Origin: Planctomycetaceae bacterium | Lineage (GTDB): Bacteria > Planctomycetota > Planctomycetia > Planctomycetales > Planctomycetaceae | Assembly (NCBI GenBank): GCA_029259815.1 | Contig: JAJDEJ010000343.1 | Coordinates: 1-63,705 of the forward strand | DNA length: 63,705 nt | Reading direction: 5' to 3' | Shown here: positions 26,235 to 33,752 of the stretch, piece after piece | Layout of the letters: each line of letters begins with the position of its first letter | How positions within the stretch are numbered: position 1 is the stretch's first letter | Made by a program: the position numbers and the translations under genes | Notes under the pieces: generated by a model | What the model saw: only the letters and a program-made list of their open reading frames with translations | Database searches by the model: none | Told to the model about the DNA's origin: nothing

Positions 26235-26993
26235 TTAAGCCGCTTCTTCAAGGGTCTGAATGCGACCTTCGCTCAGTCGGACAATCCGCTTTGCTTGATC
26301 GGCAATCACACCGTCATGTGTGACCATAATGATAGTCAGCTGTTCGTCCTCATTCAACCTCTGCAGAAGGCCCATGATCTCTGCGCCGGTTGTTGCGTCC
26401 AGGTTACCGGTCGGCTCGTCCGCCAGCAGCACCTCCGGCTTGGAGATGAGAGATCGAGCAATGGCTGCCCGCTGCATTTCGCCGCCGGACAGCTCAGAAG
26501 GGCGATGCTTGAGACGATGTGACAAGCCGACCCGGTTGATGATCTCGGTTGCCGTTTCTCGGAACTCACCTCGGCGTTTGAAGTATTCCCATGCCGTGTG
26601 GCGGATCATCAGCGGCGTCAGCACGTTCTCCAGCAGAGTCAGTTCGGGGAGCAGATGATAGAACTGGAAGACGAAACCAAAGACATGGTTTCGCAGCTCA
26701 TCCCTCGTTCCTAACGGCAAGTCATCAATGCGTTCGCCATTGAGCCGCACCTCGCCGATGTCGGGCGAGTCGAGCAGTCCGAGGACGTGCATCATCGTGC
26801 TCTTCCCACATCCGGACTGTCCGACGATTGAGATGAATTCGCCTCGCTCGACTGAAACGTCAACGCCACGTAACACGGGCACCTGGATCTCGCCCTTGAT
26901 GTAGGACTTCGTCAGTGCAACGGCCGAAAGATGAGGCTGCGTGCGATTGCTGGACATGGGAATCGTGTCTCGAATGGTGAGTTGGTTGGGCAT
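26235..26993 (-). CDS. lolD: ABC transporter ATP-binding protein, LolD type
   Basis: 252 residues from ATG 26991-26993, or 240 from ATG 26955-26957 (MSSNRTQPHLS). Complete nucleotide-binding domain: Walker A GQSGCGKST, LSGGEMQRAAIARSL signature, Walker B VLLADEP, and an H-loop in MVTHDG. The MacB/LolD-type core (LRGVDVSVERGEFISIVG, HVLGLLDSP) and the LolE-like permease upstream suggest extraction of lipoproteins from the inner membrane; a MacB-like role is not excluded. Confidence 0.88.
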   Translation of the reverse strand: MPNQLTIRDTIPMSSNRTQPHLSAVALTKSYIKGEIQVPVLRGVDVSVERGEFISIVGQSGCGKSTMMHVLGLLDSPDIGEVRLNGERIDDLPLGTRDELRNHVFGFVFQFYHLLPELTLLENVLTPLMIRHTAWEYFKRRGEFRETATEIINRVGLSHRLKHRPSELSGGEMQRAAIARSLISKPEVLLADEPTGNLDATTGAEIMGLLQRLNEDEQLTIIMVTHDGVIADQAKRIVRLSEGRIQTLEEAA

Positions 26994-27029
26994 ATCTGGG
27001 CCACTTGTTGTGAGGTTGACTTTCCTGAG

Positions 27030-27093
27030 AGGGCGAGGCTCCTGCAGAGCCGGATGAGGAAGAGCGTCTGTCGCCTGGCGGGAGCCTCGCCCT
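27030..27093. repeat. Palindromic repeat between lolE- and lolD-like genes
   Basis: AGGGCGAGGCTCCTGC (27030-27045) pairs with 27078-27093, 15 of 16 positions, with a 32-base loop. The motif GGGCGAGGCTCC is one I associate with dispersed planctomycete palindromes. It lies within the operon between stop and start, so it could attenuate lolD expression. Confidence 0.65.
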
Positions 27094-27108
27094 TCCATCA
27101 CGACGGTG

Positions 27109-28779
27109 TCACTCGTATCGCAATGCCCTGACAGGGTGCAGACGTGCTGCGCGTCGTGCAGGAAGCACGCTGGCCAGAACAGCGATCGCCATTGCTCCCA
27201 AGGCAACCCAGATCACCATCCAGGGGCTGACTTCCGTAGGGATGTCCTTGAAGTAGTAGATCGTATCGTCGAACACCTTGCGGCCCGTCAACCAGGAGAT
27301 AGCTCCCTCGATTTCGTTGATGTAATGGACGAACAACAGGCCCAAAACCACTCCCACACCGCTGCCCACGACGCCCAGCGAGAGACCGTACGTGAGGAAG
27401 ATGGACATCACCCCTTGTGACGTTGCTCCGAGTGCCTTGAGGATCCCGATGTCGCGGGTCTTCTCAACCACGATCATGTAGAAGATCGCCAGAATGCCAA
27501 AGCCGGCAACAGCAATGATTAGAAAGAGCAGGACGTTGAGAATGGCCGCCTCAATCTCGACGGCCTGTAACAGGGGAGCACGCTTTTGCTCCCACGTGTA
27601 GATATTGAACTTGTGCGGTGCGAACTTATCGGTGGCCGCTTGCAGTCTTTCGACGACAATGGCAGCGTCGTCGTAATCCTTGAGTTTGATCTTCAACATG
27701 GTGACGTCCCCTTGACCGGATGACGGGTCCATCATGCCGCGGACCTTCTGGAGTTCGTCGATCGGGCAAAAGACGAAGTTCGAGTCAAACTCGCTCATCC
27801 CGCTGCGGAACACATCCACGACTGTCGCTGTGAAGCGTGCGGGTTCCGGAAGGCCGGTTTTTATGGTGCTGATGTGGACGTCCTCTCCGGGGAGGACGAG
27901 CGGGCGCATCTCGGTTTTGCCAGTCTCTTCGTTCTTGAAGGGGTAGGCGATGAGATTCTGTCCCACGTAGACACGGGCGGGGAAAGGTTCATCGGGGTCT
28001 CGAGCCTTGATGGGATCATTGCCGAACAACTCACTGGCCGGTTCCCCTCCTGTCGGATCGAAGGTGGACGGTGCGGTGGCTCCGCCCGTTCTTGCGTCCG
28101 GCGTCAACTCAGCCGTCCGGATCGATTCACTCTGACCGAATGGGTCAGGTTCCGCGTAAGCGACCGAATCAGCCTCTGATGCGGGCGCCTCGTAGAACGG
28201 CTGTTCCGGCTGAGAGCCGCCATAGGCCATCTCCCGGAGACTCTGAATATACAACCAGTCCGCCCGATATTGCTTGGCATCGTCACTGAGTTCCCAGTTG
28301 AGCGGGGAGTCTGCAGGGAACAGTGGGGGAGCGATCACGTTGCCTTCGTCGTCCGTCTCCGGCTGACGACCGACCAGGTGCACGCGCAGTGGACTGACGG
28401 CATCCTGTTGCTCGGGATCGATGCCGATAATTGTGACGGGACAGTGGGCGTACTCCTTATTGCGACTCCCCACGCCCAGTTCGAAGGTCAACATGCCATA
28501 GATTTCGACCGTCGGTGCCACTGCCTCGACGTACTCGCCGGCGACTTCCCAGACGTACTGTTCAAGCAATTCTGGATTGCTAGCCCCATCCGTACTGCGA
28601 CTTTCGATGACCACATCGGAGATCAAACTGTGCAACCGGTCCCGCATCTCATAGCGGAACCCGGTCATCACACTGTTGACGACAATTAGCGTGGCGACGC
28701 CGAGCATCACACTGATGATGCTGGCCAAAGCAATGAACCGCGTCCGCAGATATCGGCTGGAAAGAAGCAGCTTATACAT
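27109..28779 (-). CDS. lolE: ABC transporter permease, LolC/LolE (FtsX/MacB) type
   Basis: 556 residues from ATG 28777-28779 (MYKLLLSSRYLRTRFIALAS). One helix near the N terminus, a periplasmic domain of about 360 residues, then three C-terminal helices (for example ILNVLLFLIIAVAGFGILAIF), ending in ARRAARLHPVRALRYE, the usual FtsX-family tail with ...P..ALR. The segment VEKTRDIGILKALGATSQGVM is the coupling region shared with LolC/E and MacB. An Ala/Pro/Glu-rich low-complexity insert (about 210-280) interrupts the periplasmic domain. Works with the downstream ATPase. Confidence 0.88.
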   Translation of the reverse strand: MYKLLLSSRYLRTRFIALASIISVMLGVATLIVVNSVMTGFRYEMRDRLHSLISDVVIESRSTDGASNPELLEQYVWEVAGEYVEAVAPTVEIYGMLTFELGVGSRNKEYAHCPVTIIGIDPEQQDAVSPLRVHLVGRQPETDDEGNVIAPPLFPADSPLNWELSDDAKQYRADWLYIQSLREMAYGGSQPEQPFYEAPASEADSVAYAEPDPFGQSESIRTAELTPDARTGGATAPSTFDPTGGEPASELFGNDPIKARDPDEPFPARVYVGQNLIAYPFKNEETGKTEMRPLVLPGEDVHISTIKTGLPEPARFTATVVDVFRSGMSEFDSNFVFCPIDELQKVRGMMDPSSGQGDVTMLKIKLKDYDDAAIVVERLQAATDKFAPHKFNIYTWEQKRAPLLQAVEIEAAILNVLLFLIIAVAGFGILAIFYMIVVEKTRDIGILKALGATSQGVMSIFLTYGLSLGVVGSGVGVVLGLLFVHYINEIEGAISWLTGRKVFDDTIYYFKDIPTEVSPWMVIWVALGAMAIAVLASVLPARRAARLHPVRALRYE

Positions 28780-28795
28780 GTTGGCATCCTTGCCT

Positions 28796-28854
28796 GTAGG
28801 GTGGGCTGTGCCCACCGATGTGTCGCGTTGGATGATGGGCACTGCCCACCCTAC
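28796..28854. repeat. GTAGGGTGGGC palindrome between lysS and lolE-like genes
   Basis: A 21-base arm at 28796-28816 (GTAGGGTGGGCTGTGCCCA...) pairs with 28834-28854 at 19 of 21 positions, with a 17-base loop. It ends 4 bases before the lysS stop and starts 16 bases before the next gene, filling the whole gap. The motif is one I recall as widely dispersed in planctomycete and cyanobacterial genomes. Confidence 0.7.
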
Positions 28855-28858
28855 GGTG

Positions 28859-30688
28859 CTATGCGGAACTGCCCTTCATCCAGTTGCCAAACCAATCTTT
28901 CATGATTGTCCGGTCATGATCTGAGATGTCGAAAAGTTCGTATTGATCTTCAAGCCCGCCAATACACTCCTGTCTGTAAATGTACTGTTGGCTTTTGCCA
29001 ATTTTCTCAATAAGTTCCTCGAATCTTCTGCGGAAATCGGCGCGGTACTTTCGATGGACTGAGCAACAAATACTCTTGTCAGTCTCCTGAAACCCGGCAT
29101 CATTTGTTGGGATTCTCCCCCTTCCTTCTGGCTTCAACAGCGGGAAGAAGATCACATCACGGATACTGCGGCTGTCGGTCAACAGCATCACAAGGCGGTC
29201 GATGCCGATGCCGAGGCCCCCAGCGGGGGGCATGCCGACTTTGAGGGCCTGGATGAAGTCCGTGTCCATCTTGGCCATCGAGTCCTCTTCTGACTGCCCT
29301 TGCAGTTGGGTACGGAATAACTCTTCCTGCAGATGCGGGTCGTTGAGTTCGGTGTAGGCGTTCGCCAGTTCCATCCCGTGGACGAACAGCTCGAACCGTT
29401 CGGCGACTTGCGGGTTGTCTTGCTTGCGCTTCGTCAGCGGGCAGATGGTGGCCGGATAGTCGATCACGAACACCGGACCGACGAGATTGTCCTCAACGCA
29501 CGCTTCGAACACTTCGCTGACGACGATATCCGGGTGCGTGTATCCTGAGGTCATCTCAGCGATGAACTCGAGCTTGATGTCTCCCGTCTCGGCCAATTGA
29601 CGGGCCTTCGCCTGCACCGCGTCTGTGTCGCTCATCTCGCAGCCGGCATGTTCGGCAAACAATTCGGCGTACGTCTTGCGAGGCCACGGCGGAGTGAAGT
29701 CGACGGTGTCCTCACCCCACGGAATCGCGAGTTGCTCACTAGCCCCGACCGTGAGGGAGGGGATTTCGTCGTTGGTGAGTTCCGCTTCCTGACGGGCGCG
29801 GCTCGTCAACACCAGGCGAATCGCATCGCACACAATGGCCTCGGTCAAATCCATCATTGACCCGTAATCGCCGTACGCCTGATACGCCTCCAGCATGGTG
29901 AACTCGGGGTTGTGTGTGGCGTCGATGCCTTCGTTGCGGAAGACGCGTCCGATCTCGTAAACGCGTTCGATGCCGCCGACCATGAGCCGCTTGAGGTGCA
30001 GCTCCAGGGCGATCCGCATGAACAGCGGGATGTCCAGAGCGTTGTGGTGCGTCGGAAACGGTCTCGCGGCGGCACCACCGGCAATCGAGTGCAGCACGGG
30101 CGTCTCGACGGCGACGAAGTTTCGCTCAGCCAATGTCCGTCGAACTGAGTCGATGATCTTCGACCGCAGCAGCAGCTTGTCTCGGACGCCGTCTGTGTAG
30201 ATCAGGTCGAGTTCGCGATGACGCAGCAGTGTCTCGACGTCGGTCACGCCATGATGCTTCTCGGGCGGCTGAGTGAACGACTTGCAGAGTACGGTCAACT
30301 CGGTGACGAACAACGAGACTTCGCCCGAGTCAGTCCGTCGCAACTTCCCATCAACACCGACGAGGTCGCCCAGATCGAGGGCCCCCATCAATTCCCATTG
30401 TTCTTCTGAGAGATCGCCTCGCGAGAACAGGAGTTGAATCTTGCCTGTGGCATCTTCGATATCAATGAAGCGGAGCTTACCCGCCTTGCGACGCAGCATG
30501 ATCCGACCCGCGACACGGACAGCTTCGCCCTCGATGCCGCTTTCTGGCGGACAGAGGGGGCGAACGTCCGCAATGGGGGCGTGACCGTCAAACCGCTGGC
30601 CGAAAGGATCGCGGCCCAGTTTGCCGATTTTTTGTGCCTTCTGCAGGCGTGCCGCCTCAAAGCGGTCTGGTTTCTTGGTTTGGGTCAT
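28859..30688 (-). CDS. lysS: Lysyl-tRNA synthetase (class II) with unusual C-terminal tail
   Basis: 609 residues from ATG 30686-30688 ([17 protein letters not shown]). N-terminal OB-fold anticodon domain ([30 protein letters not shown]), then class II core: motif 2 [44 protein letters not shown], motif 3 [16 protein letters not shown]. Ordinary LysRS ends near [14 protein letters not shown]; here 88 more residues follow (28859-29125), with four Cys. That stretch is about 44% G+C by hand count against about 57% just upstream in the same gene, suggesting a foreign or recently added tail. Confidence 0.93.
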   Translation of the reverse strand: MTQTKKPDRFEAARLQKAQKIGKLGRDPFGQRFDGHAPIADVRPLCPPESGIEGEAVRVAGRIMLRRKAGKLRFIDIEDATGKIQLLFSRGDLSEEQWELMGALDLGDLVGVDGKLRRTDSGEVSLFVTELTVLCKSFTQPPEKHHGVTDVETLLRHRELDLIYTDGVRDKLLLRSKIIDSVRRTLAERNFVAVETPVLHSIAGGAAARPFPTHHNALDIPLFMRIALELHLKRLMVGGIERVYEIGRVFRNEGIDATHNPEFTMLEAYQAYGDYGSMMDLTEAIVCDAIRLVLTSRARQEAELTNDEIPSLTVGASEQLAIPWGEDTVDFTPPWPRKTYAELFAEHAGCEMSDTDAVQAKARQLAETGDIKLEFIAEMTSGYTHPDIVVSEVFEACVEDNLVGPVFVIDYPATICPLTKRKQDNPQVAERFELFVHGMELANAYTELNDPHLQEELFRTQLQGQSEEDSMAKMDTDFIQALKVGMPPAGGLGIGIDRLVMLLTDSRSIRDVIFFPLLKPEGRGRIPTNDAGFQETDKSICCSVHRKYRADFRRRFEELIEKIGKSQQYIYRQECIGGLEDQYELFDISDHDRTIMKDWFGNWMKGSSA

Positions 30689-30804
30689 CAGCCCGGTCAA
30701 CAACTTCGGTACGAGCCATCAGCGCGGAACACGGACGGCGTGCGGGAGCGGGATGATCCTCAACTGAGGCGACTGCGTCAACGGCAAACCGGTTTTGACG
30801 TGAA

Positions 30805-31884
30805 TCACTTCCAGTACTTGCCAAACACGAAGCTCGCAGCAAGAGGGACGCAGATGAGAACGCCAATATAGGGGAGCCACCCGAGCCAGGCGTATTCCAC
30901 CACCAACATGCGGAGTCGGGGCAAAAAAGATTCCGCGATCTTAGGCAGCATCGGGATCACGAAGCTTGCACAGAGGATGATCTTGCCAATCTGTTTACGG
31001 CGATCTTGCTCAGCTTCGGTCAAGCTATCGAATGCGCGTTGATCACTCGCTTTGGCTCTTTTCTTTTTCCCAGGAGCCGGTTTTGACTTCTTCCCAGACT
31101 TGGCCGGAGCTTGCTCGACCTGTTGGACGACCGCTTCGTCGCGCATGCCGGGGGCGTAGTGCTGAGCGATCGCCTGATTGATCGAGCGAGGCGTGGCGAT
31201 GACGGCTCGCACAGGTACGCCGTACCGCAGACGCAGTTCGTCCTCCAGATCGTGCTCCGGGGCGTCAACGCAGGCGATGAGCAGCGTGCCCTCGTCGATA
31301 AACAAGGGCAGGAAGCTGTGCTTCTTCACCAATGATCTCGGGACGGCATCGAGAGCCGAATCCTCCGGTAGCATGTCGTCCAGTTCGACATACGACAACC
31401 CGAGAGAGCTCGCGAGCGCCTGTGCAGCCGTCGCATGATCGATGAGTTTCATCTGGATGACCGCGTCCCGCTCAGACAGTCCGCGTGCGGAGGCAAAGTT
31501 CTCTACCTCCCGTTTCTGCTCGCGGGAGATGTGCCCCCCGTCGATGAGATTCTCCAGGAAAGGCAGACGCCCCATCGCGTCCGTCTCAACCTCGAACTCT
31601 CGACCGAGGCTCTCGTCGTAGTCGCGTTTCCGGTCAGGGTCCGTCAGGCAGAGCATGGCCTTCGCCAGCTCGTTCAACAGATCCTGAGACTGAACCGAGT
31701 ACTGCCCCGTCGCATACTTGCGGACGTGATTGTTGAGCTTCTTGTAATGCGCCCGAATGCGATCAATGTCGTCATCGAACTCGGCGACTCGCAGGAGCTG
31801 ATAGTGATTGGGCGGCCGCTCGACCGTTTCCGGAATACCGAGCCAGTCCTTATAGACGTCGATCGAGGAAGTTGATGTGTTCAT
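30805..31884 (-). CDS. J-domain-like / MshEN (GspE N-terminal) / membrane fusion protein
   Basis: 359 residues. Residues 25-95 look like a J-domain (NHYQLLRVAEFDDDIDRI to LTDPDRKRDYD), but the HPD that stimulates Hsp70 is absent. Residues about 105-245 match the MshEN/GspE N-terminal fold (ISREQKREVENFASARGL, ALASSLGLSYVELDDM, RSINQAIAQHY), which in other proteins binds c-di-GMP or packs on pilus ATPases. A Lys/Pro-rich linker leads to two C-terminal helices (300-322, 335-352). It follows the Hsp70 gene, with 94 bases between. Confidence 0.75.
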   Translation of the reverse strand: MNTSTSSIDVYKDWLGIPETVERPPNHYQLLRVAEFDDDIDRIRAHYKKLNNHVRKYATGQYSVQSQDLLNELAKAMLCLTDPDRKRDYDESLGREFEVETDAMGRLPFLENLIDGGHISREQKREVENFASARGLSERDAVIQMKLIDHATAAQALASSLGLSYVELDDMLPEDSALDAVPRSLVKKHSFLPLFIDEGTLLIACVDAPEHDLEDELRLRYGVPVRAVIATPRSINQAIAQHYAPGMRDEAVVQQVEQAPAKSGKKSKPAPGKKKRAKASDQRAFDSLTEAEQDRRKQIGKIILCASFVIPMLPKIAESFLPRLRMLVVEYAWLGWLPYIGVLICVPLAASFVFGKYWK

Positions 31885-31978
31885 GAGATGAAGAGTTGAT
31901 AAGTCAACACAGAGCGGGACCGTCCGGCTTGACGGGACGTCACACGGGCATCAACTCATCATCTCATCAACTCGTCAA
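31879..31978. repeat. ATCAACTC/GAGTTGAT palindromic repeat
   Basis: Arm 31879-31900 pairs with 31950-31971 at 20 of 22 positions. The left arm covers the start codon of the J-like gene and the right side (ATCAACTCGTCAAC) runs to the Hsp70 stop. A related copy lies at 40714-40783, just before lpxC; the right sides share 21 of 22 bases. Confidence 0.65.
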
Positions 31979-33556
31979 CTACTCAACCGTGTAGCCCTTG
32001 GCGAGTTTCTCGAAGGAGTCGACGCCGTCGACATCGAGGCCCTGTTCGCGGAGGATCTCGATGTTGGCTGCTTTGTTGGCAGTCAGCTCCATCGCTGCGG
32101 CACTGATGCGACCGTTCTTGTCGTACTCGTAGGAAATTTCGACTGGTGATCCGGCAGGGAGATTAGGAGGGAGATCGTAGATCCGGAAGTCACCGATCGT
32201 GGTGCAGGCGTCCGGGTCGGTTGCGTCTCCCTCCAGGACACAAACGTGGATCCGCTGTTGATTGGGCGAGTTGGTGACGAACCTTTGTGACACCTTATAG
32301 GGCAGACCGGTGTTCCTCGGGATCATAATGTGATTGATCTTCTGCTGCCGATCGTTCGGGTCGGTGATCTTCACGCCGAGCGAGTGTGAGTTGACGTCGA
32401 CCGTGCTGACGGATTGGAGTCGCTTAATGACGCCCTTGGTCATCTTGTTTTCCAAGCCGACTTCTTTGGCTTGCAGAATGGCGGCATGAATCGCGGCCCC
32501 CTGAGCGACGGCCTCTTCCGGCACCACCTTGCGGGTCGGCTCGTTGCCGGTGACATCACGCAGCATCGATTCGACAACAGGCATGTAGGTCGAGCCACCG
32601 ACGAGGATGACATCATCAAACTCGCCCGGATTGACGCCCGCCTGCTGCATCACCAACTCGGTGGTGTCTTTTGTGCGTTGCATGAGGTCGCTGGTCAACC
32701 GCTCGAATTCGCCGCGCGAGAGCGAGACGGTCAGCGAGTTGCCTTTGTAGTAGATACGGACCGGGGTCTGAGCCGACTCGGAGAGGCTGCGTTTTGCCTC
32801 TTCGCAGTCCTGCGTCATGGTCATCATCGTTTCGGGGTCTTCCCGTGGGTCGTCGCCAAACTTCTTTTCGAACTGCTCTGACACGTGATCGACCAGTCGC
32901 CGGCTCCAGTCAAGGCCGCCGAGCATGACGTCTCCATCGGTCGCGAGCACACGGAAGGAAGTCGGCGTATAACGCACGACGGTCACATCGAACGTGCCGC
33001 CTCCCAAGTCGTAAACGAGAATGGTTTTTTCGACATTCCCGAGATCGGTACGGCCCAATTCACCCATTTGCCACGCGTATGACAGCGTCGCTGCGGTCGG
33101 TTCGTTGATAATGTCAATCACGTTCAACCCGGCGATTTGACCGGCGTCCTGTGTCGCCTTCCGACGGACATCGTTGAAGTAGTACGGAACGGTAATAACA
33201 GCGTTCGCGATTTTCCCCACATGTTCCTCGGCATCCTGCTTCATCTTTTTGAGGATGAGGGCCGAGATGAATTCCGGAGCGAGCTTCTTCTCCTGAAAGA
33301 CAACATAGAAGTCTTTGTTGCCCATCTGTCGCTTGATGGCTTCGACGATGTTCTTGGGATTTTCCATCGCCATCCGCTCAATGGCGGGGCCGACGATGAC
33401 GTGTCCATCGTCGCCGAACAACACGACAGACGGCGTGATCGTCCGGCCGTCAGAATTCTTAAGGGAGATCGGTTCGCCCTCTTCGTTGAGCTGTGCCATC
33501 GCGGAGTAGGTTGTGCCCAGGTCCACGCCAACTGTTTGGCCTTCCAGAAATTTCAT
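31979..33556 (-). CDS. Hsp70-family protein without lid domain
   Basis: 525 residues. ATPase domain motifs: VGVDLGTTYSAM, NEPTAATLSYAW, LVYDLGGGTFDV, VILVGGSTYMPVVESML. After the linker region a beta-sandwich substrate-binding domain follows (DVNSHSLGVKITD, RNTGLPYKVSQRF, YDLPPNLPAGSPVEISYEYD). The alpha-helical lid of DnaK (about 100 residues) is lacking: the protein stops after a short helix (LDVDGVDSFEKLAKGYTVE). It is therefore a specialised Hsp70, not the housekeeping DnaK. The neighbouring J-like membrane protein could be a partner despite lacking HPD. Confidence 0.9.
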   Translation of the reverse strand: MKFLEGQTVGVDLGTTYSAMAQLNEEGEPISLKNSDGRTITPSVVLFGDDGHVIVGPAIERMAMENPKNIVEAIKRQMGNKDFYVVFQEKKLAPEFISALILKKMKQDAEEHVGKIANAVITVPYYFNDVRRKATQDAGQIAGLNVIDIINEPTAATLSYAWQMGELGRTDLGNVEKTILVYDLGGGTFDVTVVRYTPTSFRVLATDGDVMLGGLDWSRRLVDHVSEQFEKKFGDDPREDPETMMTMTQDCEEAKRSLSESAQTPVRIYYKGNSLTVSLSRGEFERLTSDLMQRTKDTTELVMQQAGVNPGEFDDVILVGGSTYMPVVESMLRDVTGNEPTRKVVPEEAVAQGAAIHAAILQAKEVGLENKMTKGVIKRLQSVSTVDVNSHSLGVKITDPNDRQQKINHIMIPRNTGLPYKVSQRFVTNSPNQQRIHVCVLEGDATDPDACTTIGDFRIYDLPPNLPAGSPVEISYEYDKNGRISAAAMELTANKAANIEILREQGLDVDGVDSFEKLAKGYTVE

Positions 33557-33752
33557 GGAGACTCACCCTTGAATTGATCGTATTGCGAACAGGCCGAACA
33601 GCATCACCGGACGACATCAACCTGCAGGAGTGTACGCTGAATTGTGGAGAGCCCCTATTCTGTCAACGGCCCCTGCGACTTGCAAGCGCGTGCATTCGGC
33701 TGTCGAGCGAGATGTCGGATGGATTTCGCGGTGCGAGAGTCGGACGGCTGAT

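Noticed and set aside
31979-33556. Calling the Hsp70 gene dnaK
   Set aside because: The C-terminal lid is absent and no grpE or dnaJ is adjacent; it is a specialised Hsp70.
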